Source: a virus. From it: a stretch of DNA of 64,000 nucleotides. Where the stretch lies: IMG/VR virus record IMGVR_UViG_3300021365_000014, positions 1-64,000 of that record; one strand, given 5' to 3'. Position 1 is the first letter of the stretch; each line of letters starts with the position of its first letter. The notes beneath the pieces are model-generated. The model had not been told where the DNA came from. It saw nothing but the letters and a program-made list of their open reading frames with translations, and did not search any database. Both the position numbers and the translations under genes were made by a program. Below, piece after piece: positions 56,125 through 63,215 of this stretch.

Positions 56125-57465
56125 ATGTCATCGCCCTTAAAAGTAGTTATTACCACTATACCTTTTATTGACTGGAATACCCCGATAAGTTCTCCAGCGT
56201 ACCTCAGTGCCCTACTAAACAATCACGGCGTGGATTGTGTTGGTCTTGATCTTAACATAGAAATATACAACAAAATAAAAAATGATCCACTAAGAAATCT
56301 CTATCTGGATTTCTTTTACCATCAAAAAATAGATGCAAAAATTTACAAGTCGTTGTCAGACATGCTGTATCATTATGCGAAAAAAATATTGGAACACCGA
56401 CCAACACACATAGGTTTGAGTCTTTTCACCCATGACAGCCAAGTGTTTACTGTATGGCTGTGTCACTTGTTACAAAAGATCGCTCCCAAAATTAAAATCA
56501 TAATCGGAGGACCCGGCCTGTACACACTGTCACAGAAAAAGAACGTCAGTTTTCCCGAAAGCCTCAGATCCTCAGGTTTAATAGATCACTTCATCGTTGG
56601 CGATGTCACTAGCAATCTAATCGCCTATTTCAAGGAGGGTATCAAAGAATCTAATATGAATGTAGTTGCACAACAGGATCTAGAATTTCATAACATCGTT
56701 ACCCCAAATTATGACCACTATGATTTTTTCAACTACGAACACAAACGACTTCCAATCGTTGACAGCAGAGGATGTGTGCAGAAATGTGAGTTCTGCGACG
56801 TGATCGAATTTTGGAAGAAATTCCAATACCTGTCGGCACAAAATGTGTTTTCACAAATGCAGGAACTTATAGAAAAATACAACATATATCGTTTCGATTT
56901 TGCCAGCAGTATTTCAAACGGTAACCTAGTCGAATTTACGAAACTTATAAGGATGATTGCACAATATAACAGAGGCAAGGTCTTCAGTAAACAAATACAC
57001 TGGAATGGAAATTTTATAATCAGGAAAAAAGGAAGGCACACGGACTTACTTTTCAATGACATAAAAGAGAGTAACGGAAGATTAATATGTGGCGTTGAAA
57101 GTCTAAGTTCTACCGCAAGAATAAAATTAGGCAAAAACTTTACCAACGAAGATCTCGATGATCACTTAGTGCAGTGTAAGGCACATGGCGTACAGATCGA
57201 TCTGCTGATGATCGCGGCCTACCATACCGAGACACAAGAAGACTATGCAGATGCTTTACAGTGGTTCGAAACACACAAGAATTACGCAGGGTCTGTAATC
57301 ACACGTGTCCAGATGACACTGTTGGGAATATTAGACGGTACAAAACTTTCACGTGATGTAGATCTAAAACGATTCAACGATGGTCGTGAAGCCCGTGAGG
57401 TACACGCAAACAAACTTTATGAAAAGGCAAAACAATGTGGTTTCCACGTAGACAAATTTTGGTAG
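56125..57465 (+). CDS. B12-binding-type radical SAM protein
   Basis: 446 residues. The N-terminal half (about 1-180) looks like a cobalamin-binding fold (PAYLSALLNNHGVDCVGLDL, IIIGGPGLYTLSQ), although the classic DxHxxG is not seen. The radical SAM cluster is GCVQKCEFC (C217, C221, C224), later CGVESLSS. Such proteins methylate or rearrange unreactive carbons. It follows gp46 with a 9-base gap and overlaps the next gene. The substrate is unknown; it is not closely like the five tandem enzymes. Confidence 0.8.
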   Translation: MSSPLKVVITTIPFIDWNTPISSPAYLSALLNNHGVDCVGLDLNIEIYNKIKNDPLRNLYLDFFYHQKIDAKIYKSLSDMLYHYAKKILEHRPTHIGLSLFTHDSQVFTVWLCHLLQKIAPKIKIIIGGPGLYTLSQKKNVSFPESLRSSGLIDHFIVGDVTSNLIAYFKEGIKESNMNVVAQQDLEFHNIVTPNYDHYDFFNYEHKRLPIVDSRGCVQKCEFCDVIEFWKKFQYLSAQNVFSQMQELIEKYNIYRFDFASSISNGNLVEFTKLIRMIAQYNRGKVFSKQIHWNGNFIIRKKGRHTDLLFNDIKESNGRLICGVESLSSTARIKLGKNFTNEDLDDHLVQCKAHGVQIDLLMIAAYHTETQEDYADALQWFETHKNYAGSVITRVQMTLLGILDGTKLSRDVDLKRFNDGREAREVHANKLYEKAKQCGFHVDKFW

Positions 57466-57875
57466 AGGTTTTCCTACAGCACTCAGGAAAATTTAAAAAT
57501 AGTGATCCAAAGGTGTTTTGTAAATCGGGACTAGAATCGTTGGTAAGTTCTAACGCCGAAGGCAACCTACAAAGGTTATCGATCGAGGTCGAAGCACCTG
57601 ATCAATTTCTGATAGACGCCACCAACACAGAGTCCACCGAGTGCCATATATCCAAAGTGACCATGGACGGTATTGAAATCAATACAGAAAACATGCAAAA
57701 AGTTTTTAAAATTGCTATCAATAAAAATAATTTGCCAGTATCATTTGATAACGTACAAAATTACCAAATAAAAGTCGGCGACAGATTGTCGAAACACTCT
57801 TATATGCTGTTTGACATATGGGCAAATGATTCTATAACTTATTTGCTATCAATTGGTAATAAAATAAATTGGTAA
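57435..57875 (+). CDS. Unknown beta-rich protein paired with the B12-type radical SAM gene
   Basis: 146 residues, ATG at 57435 inside the end of the previous gene (31-base overlap). The C-terminal half (SFDNVQNYQIKVGDRLSKHS) is beta-rich. No motif is recognised. The overlap suggests that it is a partner or target of the radical SAM protein; that is inference. Confidence 0.5.
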   Translation: MWFPRRQILVEVFLQHSGKFKNSDPKVFCKSGLESLVSSNAEGNLQRLSIEVEAPDQFLIDATNTESTECHISKVTMDGIEINTENMQKVFKIAINKNNLPVSFDNVQNYQIKVGDRLSKHSYMLFDIWANDSITYLLSIGNKINW

Positions 57876-57929
57876 AGCGACTGTTTTTCCGAAGAGAATG
57901 GCGCCTAGAATACGCAAATTACGTAGAAA

Positions 57930-58754
57930 TCATGGTGTAATCTTACCTAATACGTTTCCTGTAGAATATAGTTGTTGTGCTTTATCCTTTACAACATAAA
58001 AGAACATAGACGGTTCAAGATCTAATTTGTTGCAAATTTTGGTCACTGTGTCATCGTATTTTTCCCAACCATAATCACGCGGAATATTGTCAATCATGTA
58101 TGAACCACAAGCAGTGGTCAGTTCGTTGTACTTTCGTTGGGAACTGATGAGAGTGCATGAGTCCATGCTTCTTTGCCTGGACCATCTCAACCCTATTCTG
58201 TTCCACGTCAAGTTGTACTTAGACATACTCATCGCGAATGATTTAATATTAGGATGATCAAAATCAAAGTTAAAACCTTTTGCGGCTACCATCCAAGCGG
58301 CGTCGATATGGATATCGATTTTTTTCTCTTCGCATTCTTTTAAGACATCTTGCCATTCTGGTCTATCTCCGTAATAATAATTTGGCAATGATACTATCAA
58401 AGGTACCCCAGGTTTAAGTTGTCCCGGATTTGTTGGTTGTTTTCCCATCAAACGATAGTAAGCGTAATCTCTATCAAGCACTTGTATGTTCCACTTATTT
58501 TTACTTGCAAGACTTTCTATGAAGTGTGTGCAACCCATAATGATATCAACACAAGGAAAACTGTCCCAGCCATGTAGATCATTTAATTTGGTTGACTTGA
58601 ACCATTCGCTGGCCTTGGCAACAAAGTCATCGTGTGAGATGGATTTCTGTGGATTATCGTACCATTCCTGCTTAAGACCGATTAGATGTTTGTCTTCTAA
58701 AGGCAATAATTTTTTATCGAGGTGTTCTAATTGCAAACTACCTATACCTGACAT
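57930..58754 (-). CDS. PLP-dependent aminotransferase-fold protein, short form
   Basis: 274 residues from the ATG at 58754 (a GTG two codons upstream is possible). The PLP region is clear: IHIDAAWM (D151) and SMSKYNLTWNRIGL with K179. The usual small C-terminal domain of fold-type I enzymes (about 380-400 residues) is short or missing. It overlaps the 2OG oxygenase by 17 bases. It may use a 2OG-oxidised amino acid. Confidence 0.7.
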   Translation of the reverse strand: MSGIGSLQLEHLDKKLLPLEDKHLIGLKQEWYDNPQKSISHDDFVAKASEWFKSTKLNDLHGWDSFPCVDIIMGCTHFIESLASKNKWNIQVLDRDYAYYRLMGKQPTNPGQLKPGVPLIVSLPNYYYGDRPEWQDVLKECEEKKIDIHIDAAWMVAAKGFNFDFDHPNIKSFAMSMSKYNLTWNRIGLRWSRQRSMDSCTLISSQRKYNELTTACGSYMIDNIPRDYGWEKYDDTVTKICNKLDLEPSMFFYVVKDKAQQLYSTGNVLGKITP

Positions 58755-59292
58755 ACACACTCTTTCTTGTTCCTTTTGTAACTTCGCCTGCAGGTCCGTG
58801 CCTGCTGTCTTTGGTGTTCAACAAAGCATATCCTGTGTTCGATTCGTACTGAAAAGTTTTCAATGCATTATTATCATCATCAAATAAGGACGTGCCTATG
58901 TTATCATCACCCAAATAAATTTGAACTGCAAGTTTTATCCTAGAATCATCGATGTGTGGCCCCATGTAATATCCTATATTATCCAGCCATATGTCAACAC
59001 TTTCAAATTTCAAATCAGTATTAAATTTTTTTTCCAATGTCTTTGTAATTGGTCTGTGCATGAAAAGTATTTTCAATTTTTTAATGATCTCTTCTTTTTC
59101 GTCCACCCTACTCCTAGAACTTTTCTCCTGTTTTTCCAAGGGCACTAAATTTAATTTTCCAAGATTTTTCAATTGGTCTAACAGTCCTTTACCAAAGAAA
59201 TCTCGGTATTCTTGGTAATACTTTCCATTTATATTGACCAAAGGTGCATTTTCTATTGACAAAACCACATCTTGTGTGCTTAAATTAAACAT
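58738..59292 (-). CDS. 2OG-Fe(II) oxygenase (prolyl-4-hydroxylase-like)
   Basis: 184 residues. The triad is H113 and D115 (GPHIDDSRIKLAVQIYL) with H165 (SRHGPAGE), and R176 (KGTRKSVYVRYR) binds 2-oxoglutarate. The layout is the compact phage/P4H type. It forms a two-gene minus unit with the PLP-fold enzyme. Protein, nucleobase or amino-acid hydroxylation are all possible. Confidence 0.75.
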   Translation of the reverse strand: MFNLSTQDVVLSIENAPLVNINGKYYQEYRDFFGKGLLDQLKNLGKLNLVPLEKQEKSSRSRVDEKEEIIKKLKILFMHRPITKTLEKKFNTDLKFESVDIWLDNIGYYMGPHIDDSRIKLAVQIYLGDDNIGTSLFDDDNNALKTFQYESNTGYALLNTKDSRHGPAGEVTKGTRKSVYVRYR

Positions 59293-59335
59293 ATGTTAAT
59301 TAATTATATCGTACGAACATAGGAAGGAAAAAAAT

Positions 59336-59530
59336 ATGTCAAATGAAACACATGACGCTATCATGACAGCGATTCAAACTTACTCAGAAGAGAATGGGAA
59401 GTTTGTTGATAAGGGTGTAAAAGCCTCTGCAACAAGGGCCAGAAAGGCCTTGGCAGAATTATCGAAACTGATCAAAGCGAGAAGAAAAGAAATTCAAGAA
59501 GTTAAGAACGCGGCCAAGACAGCGGCGTAA
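59336..59530 (+). CDS. Small histone-H1-like protein
   Basis: 64 residues, helical. MSNETHDAIMTAI is followed by a Lys/Arg/Ala-rich half (KASATRARKALAELSKL). It has a good GGAAGG ribosome site and its own terminator, so it is probably a highly expressed single gene. Similar short proteins are common in T4-like marine phages and called histone-like; DNA binding is plausible. Confidence 0.65.
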   Translation: MSNETHDAIMTAIQTYSEENGKFVDKGVKASATRARKALAELSKLIKARRKEIQEVKNAAKTAA

Positions 59531-59559
59531 TCGATCAATTGAATTGCAATTCTAAATAG

Positions 59560-59589
59560 CCTCCGGCTTTACTTGTCGGAGGTTTTTTT
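59560..59589 (+). terminator. Rho-independent terminator
   Basis: CCTCCG (59560-59565) pairs with CGGAGG (59577-59582) around an 11-base loop, followed by seven T. It lies 30 bases after the histone-like gene. The T-run also contains the stop codon of the convergent GIY-YIG gene. Confidence 0.85.
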
Positions 59590-59995
59590 ATGACTTGAGG
59601 ATTCCCTTGCCATGCACCCTCACTCGGATGTGGCCATTATAATAATCATTAGTTTCCAGGACCTTACGTGCAAACTGTTCACGTGCTTCCACGTATGACA
59701 GTTCCGCCTTGGACTTACAGTAGAAAAGTATTTCCCTCGTGAATTTGTCTTTTCCAAGTTTGTTTACATCAATTGTGAGATCATCACTTGATCCGTAGTA
59801 GTCCTGCCAGTCTGAATCCACTTTGTACCTACGCTTGTTCTTTCTGCCTTTGAGTGGTGGTCTAGATCTTTTGAATCTCGCCAGTTTCTTACCTATGTAC
59901 ATCCTGCCGTTGGTTGTGTTTGTTATGAGATAAACAAATCCCACAACATCCTCCGGCATCGTGGTAATTTCATTTCCTTGGTACATCCAATGCAT
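59588..59995 (-). CDS. GIY-YIG-type endonuclease
   Basis: 135 residues from the ATG at 59995. The ORF is open 37 codons further upstream, but that part is hydrophobic and unlike the family. Motifs: GFVYLITN with Y22, RMYIGKK with Y33 to G35, YYGSSDDL, and REILFYCKSKAELSYVE with the metal-binding Glu. It may be a homing nuclease or a conserved T4-like nuclease. It lies next to the non-coding region at 60107-60502. Confidence 0.72.
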   Translation of the reverse strand: MHWMYQGNEITTMPEDVVGFVYLITNTTNGRMYIGKKLARFKRSRPPLKGRKNKRRYKVDSDWQDYYGSSDDLTIDVNKLGKDKFTREILFYCKSKAELSYVEAREQFARKVLETNDYYNGHIRVRVHGKGILKS

Positions 59996-60502
59996 GATGG
60001 TATTTAAAGCCAAAAAGATTGACCTAAAAAGAAAACTCATATAAACAAGTGCGATAGGCAAACAAAACTTCTCAAAAATTTCCAACAGGCAAACATAGCA
60101 TCGCAACCAGTGAGCAAGGAAATGCGGCTAACAAGCGACAGGTGAATCCTTAGATGCACACAGCAAAAAATGATGGGGCTCTTAGAAAAAGTTAATCCCC
60201 AGGTCTGCCAAGAACTATTATACAGGGGTTTGGTGGGCTCGCGTTGTAATGAATGAGCAAATGGGTACAGCACAACCGCCCAACTACGGTAGCGATGTAT
60301 AGTGACTGCGAACTCACCACAGGGTTCAAGTCGGTTCGGCTAGAAATAGCCGAATTGTGACTGCTCATCTACCACAGGGCACGCAATATGCGTACACCGT
60401 TTATTTTTCACTTTGCGTAAGCGTAAATTAAGAAACGAAACGAGCGTAAGCGAAGTTTCAGATGGCGTAAGCCGTCTCTGACGATCCATTAAGTACTGCA
60501 CA
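59996..60502 (+). other. Non-coding region with several GNRA-loop hairpins (candidate structured RNA)
   Basis: About 500 bases without a convincing long gene. Plus strand, right part: stem 60335-60342/60347-60354 with GAAA loop (extendable by G-U pairs); 60381-60385/60389-60393; 60437-60441/60455-60459 with an inner GTAA loop and a GA/AG internal loop; 60460-60466/60471-60477 with GTAA loop. An imperfect repeat (GTGACTGC then ACCACAGGG) lies at 60302-60324 and 60357-60379. No tRNA, tmRNA or intron core could be fitted. Strand and boundaries are uncertain. Confidence 0.5.
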
Positions 60503-61273
60503 ATGGAACTAATCTTCGATCACACACTGGGCAAACAGGAACACCAGGACATCGTGATATGCCGACCCATGGCCATAGTGGACATCGACGAGGAACACGA
60601 GGCGTTGGACCATGGATGGTTGGCGCTGGACCACCCGGTCATGAACCGTGAGGTTTTCTACCAATCACGTAGCACACGCATAAACCTGGACCTGTACAAG
60701 CCACGATACAAACGACACGAGTACCAGGGCGACGAGATCGGCGTGAAAATAATAGACGCATCCGAGATGGTGAAACTGTTGGGACTGCCGCACATCTACA
60801 AGCAATACATGGAGAGAAAAAAATTTACGCAGGACTACGACCCATTCGCACACTACCACCCACGTGACCAGTTCATGATATTCTACACAGGATCCGCTGA
60901 CAACATCATCGGGTTCACCAAACAGAAGCGTTACCGTTGGGAGGCGGAGCACTACAGCACCATAGACAGTTATGACTCCAAGGACCTGCACGGCCTGGAG
61001 AGCGTGTTGCACGCCAACACGGTGCCCATATCGGAAGTGACGCTGGACATGGAGATAGAGTGGGCCGCCAACAACTACGTCAGTTACTTCTACATGGGAT
61101 CGGGATATGAGACCTCATCGGAGTACAAGGCCAACTACCGGGGATTCGAGTGGTGGACGGGCACGGAGTGGAGCCGCAACAAGAAGCAGTACCGTAGGTT
61201 GTGTAAGAGGGACTCTAGGATCGAGTCTTTGCGGGATCTCGGAAACCTTTCACTGATTCCAGATAAGTCTTAG
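60503..61273 (+). CDS. Acyltransferase-like protein resembling arginyl-tRNA-protein transferase
   Basis: 256 residues. The C-terminal block YFYMGSGYETSSEYKANYRG (about 195-214) followed by FEWWTGTEW looks like the YYYLGYxI...YKA.FxPxE block of the ATE/Bpt transferases (GNAT-like fold). The central part (RDQFMIFYTGSADNIIGFTK) also fits a GNAT sheet. It may transfer an aminoacyl or acyl group to a protein. The N-terminal Cys cluster of ATE is absent. It overlaps the convergent gene by 59 bases. Confidence 0.5.
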   Translation: MELIFDHTLGKQEHQDIVICRPMAIVDIDEEHEALDHGWLALDHPVMNREVFYQSRSTRINLDLYKPRYKRHEYQGDEIGVKIIDASEMVKLLGLPHIYKQYMERKKFTQDYDPFAHYHPRDQFMIFYTGSADNIIGFTKQKRYRWEAEHYSTIDSYDSKDLHGLESVLHANTVPISEVTLDMEIEWAANNYVSYFYMGSGYETSSEYKANYRGFEWWTGTEWSRNKKQYRRLCKRDSRIESLRDLGNLSLIPDKS

Positions 61274-61742
61274 ACCAATTTTTATAGTAGGGACCGGCCT
61301 CCAACATCTCGGAATACCTGTTCAGTTTGCTCAGTCTCTGTGCCAGGAACAGTATGTAATGACCGTTGTTGAGTTTGACCGTTTTTACCTTCTCAGAAAT
61401 TTTGGGATGGTCCTCCAGCACCACCACATCACGGGGCATGAATGCCTGGTTCAACCTGTCAGCGATAGCCACGGTCTCCTTGGCCGTGTACTGGTCCGGT
61501 TCCGCTATGATCACTAACACGTCCTTCTTGTCAAAGTCGAAGTCCCAGATGTGTGTGAATATGGTGCCGAACTCACCTATGCCGTCAAGTTCTAAAAATT
61601 TTACCTTGCCATCCACTATGGCCTTCTGTGCGTATGGACACGGTGGCAGGTCGCCGAATATGGGATTGGGTTTCGTTACGAAATCCTTAATCCAAGTCCG
61701 TATCGTCTGTGTTGGTGTCTGTTTTTTGTGTCGAGTCGTCAT
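61215..61742 (-). CDS. Conserved hypothetical protein, 175 residues
   Basis: ATG at 61742, overlapping the coiled-coil gene by 56 bases. WIKDFVTKPNPIFGDLPPCP, with DVLVIIAEPDQYTAKETVAI further on, resembles small DUF1415-like bacterial proteins with a CPxA segment, but I cannot confirm this. It ends in YLESVKGFRDP. No function is known; it is conserved in marine phages as far as I recall. Confidence 0.5.
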   Translation of the reverse strand: MTTRHKKQTPTQTIRTWIKDFVTKPNPIFGDLPPCPYAQKAIVDGKVKFLELDGIGEFGTIFTHIWDFDFDKKDVLVIIAEPDQYTAKETVAIADRLNQAFMPRDVVVLEDHPKISEKVKTVKLNNGHYILFLAQRLSKLNRYSEMLEAGPYYKNWSKTYLESVKGFRDPAKTRS

Positions 61743-62004
61743 GTATGTCCTTGATCTTCTCTAGTGCCTCATCTAGCAGTCGTGCCTTGGTGTCTAGTTT
61801 GGCCTTGAGTTCCGCTATCTCCTTGTTCTGCTCACCTATCTTTTGTCCACAACTGTGGACGTCCTGTTCTCTGTGTTCCAGTTTGATCAACATCTGCTTC
61901 ATCCGGCTCTCTTTGGATTTCATTTTATCCAGAGTGTCATCACGGTCTTTTGTGATTTCTGCGAGTTCGGCTTTTAGTTCCTTGACTAGGTCTTTGTCGG
62001 ACAT
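61687..62004 (-). CDS. Coiled-coil protein, 105 residues
   Basis: Almost entirely heptad-like Lys/Glu/Leu sequence (about residues 1-90), ending in an acidic DDSTQKTDTNTDDTD tail. ATG at 62004. A perfect 12-base palindrome (62042-62053) lies upstream. It could be an assembly scaffold; no family is recognised. Confidence 0.55.
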   Translation of the reverse strand: MSDKDLVKELKAELAEITKDRDDTLDKMKSKESRMKQMLIKLEHREQDVHSCGQKIGEQNKEIAELKAKLDTKARLLDEALEKIKDIHDDSTQKTDTNTDDTDLD

Positions 62005-62056
62005 ATGTAAGTGTTAATTATCTGCATTTTGGAATACCATAATAGTATACTATATT

Positions 62057-62278
62057 CTAGAAGAAAGGTTGACCGCTTTTCTTGGTGGTCTCGAGATTGT
62101 CTTTTACCAGTTGTGCAATGATCTCACGTTCCGTTGGACTCAACCCCATGGCCTCCGAGTATGAAAGTCCGCCCCTCATGTACCAACTGATCTTTACCAA
62201 TTCATGTTTCAATTCCTTTTGACCGTTCTCCATGTCCTTCAGGGTCTTGATGATGTCAGATTCCGATTGTGAAAGCAA
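62057..62278 (-). CDS. gp51: Baseplate hub assembly factor gp51-like
   Basis: 73 residues if a TTG start (62278) is used; an ATG at 62233 would give 58. WYMRGGLSYSEAMGLSPTER followed by EIIAQLVKDNLETTKK and ending QPFF is the conserved block of the small gene after gp26 in marine T4-like phages, generally called gp51. It is probably a chaperone in hub assembly. Confidence 0.6.
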   Translation of the reverse strand: MLSQSESDIIKTLKDMENGQKELKHELVKISWYMRGGLSYSEAMGLSPTEREIIAQLVKDNLETTKKSGQPFF

Positions 62279-62280
62279 GG

Positions 62281-63135
62281 TTATACGAAAAAATTTGATG
62301 TGTCGAAAGTTACGGGTACCTCGTAAGTTGCCGGTGCACCTTTCTTGATCTGGTCTTCGGTGGCTTTCAGTTTAAGTGGTTTCACCGCCCCTTGTCCACG
62401 CAGTTGTGTCAACTTGTCCTCTATCTCTTTTATTAAAATTGCGTTTGCATTTTCTACGAATTCTTTTATATGGGCAGGATCGGTTATCTCAGTCCCGTCG
62501 GTCATTGTGATGCTGTTAATGTTTTTCAAAAGTATAGATGCATTTAAATCTGTAAGGGTCTTAAAGGCATCGTTAAATCTCTTTGCTTTTTCCTCGTCTG
62601 ACAGTTGTGAATCCTGAATCGCACTGTACATCTTCTGTTGTTGGAAAGTCTGTAGGGACGTTGATGTCATGTCATTGTATGTCAGAGGTCTGACAGTGAT
62701 CTTCAAACCGTCTTTCAACACAATGTCACTGTTCACCTTCGTGGATCTCAACTGATCCAGTATTGCAGGAAGATTTACTGTGTGCGACACATTCTCGTTA
62801 GCACCCGGTACCGTGAAATTGATCTCCATGGTCTCACCGTAAGTGGCGATCCTTATGGCAACCAGTATAGTGTCCAAGTCATAACTTTTGATCTGCCATG
62901 CGTCCTTGATGTCTGGCACACAACTCTGTATCACGTCTACCACACCCTGGCCATTCATAAGTGCATCAGGTGTCTTGAATCTGATCTCATCCTTGGCCGT
63001 CATGGGCATCACGCCTAATTCACCGGTCTGTGCTGGTGTAATAACATGAGGTGGATAGTCGGTACCCGACGGTAACGACACGTATATGGCCGGCTGTCTG
63101 AAGTACTTGTTTAATGGGTTGTTATTTTCCGTCAT
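62281..63135 (-). CDS. gp26: Baseplate hub protein gp26-like
   Basis: 284 residues (T4 gp26 has 208). RFKTPDALMNGQGVVDVIQS, SCVPDIKDAW and AIRIATYGETMEI are the blocks I recognise from gp26 of T4-like marine phages. It works in hub assembly. A perfect late promoter lies 43 bases upstream. Confidence 0.7.
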   Translation of the reverse strand: MTENNNPLNKYFRQPAIYVSLPSGTDYPPHVITPAQTGELGVMPMTAKDEIRFKTPDALMNGQGVVDVIQSCVPDIKDAWQIKSYDLDTILVAIRIATYGETMEINFTVPGANENVSHTVNLPAILDQLRSTKVNSDIVLKDGLKITVRPLTYNDMTSTSLQTFQQQKMYSAIQDSQLSDEEKAKRFNDAFKTLTDLNASILLKNINSITMTDGTEITDPAHIKEFVENANAILIKEIEDKLTQLRGQGAVKPLKLKATEDQIKKGAPATYEVPVTFDTSNFFV

Positions 63136-63144
63136 TTTTTATTC

Positions 63145-63152
63145 TATAAATA
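63145..63152 (+). promoter_or_regulatory. T4-type late promoter (plus strand)
   Basis: A perfect TATAAATA on the plus strand, 64 bases before the ATG at 63216 of the tape-measure-like gene. Confidence 0.7.
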
Positions 63153-63177
63153 TACACTAACAGCGTATAGGTGTCAA

Positions 63178-63185
63178 TATTTATA
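63178..63185 (-). promoter_or_regulatory. T4-type late promoter (minus strand)
   Basis: A perfect TATAAATA on the minus strand, 43 bases before the gp26 ATG at 63135. It faces the plus-strand promoter at 63145-63152, so the two transcripts would overlap. Confidence 0.7.
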
Positions 63186-63215
63186 TGCGTACAAAAAGGG
63201 CGAAAAACTAACCGT

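Noticed and set aside
59996-60106. N-terminal hydrophobic extension of the GIY-YIG gene
   Set aside because: The extra 37 residues are unlike the family, which begins near MYQGNE, and no ribosome site supports the earlier start.
60107-60500. tRNA or tmRNA in the hairpin-rich region
   Set aside because: A T-loop-like GGTTCAAGTC occurs at 60323-60332 but the flanking five-base stems do not pair, and no acceptor or anticodon stem fits. No tmRNA tag frame or start sequence was found.
59588-60502. Group I intron with a GIY-YIG homing gene
   Set aside because: The nuclease is on the opposite strand to the next gene, no split host gene is visible on either side, and I could not fit P, Q, R and S core elements.
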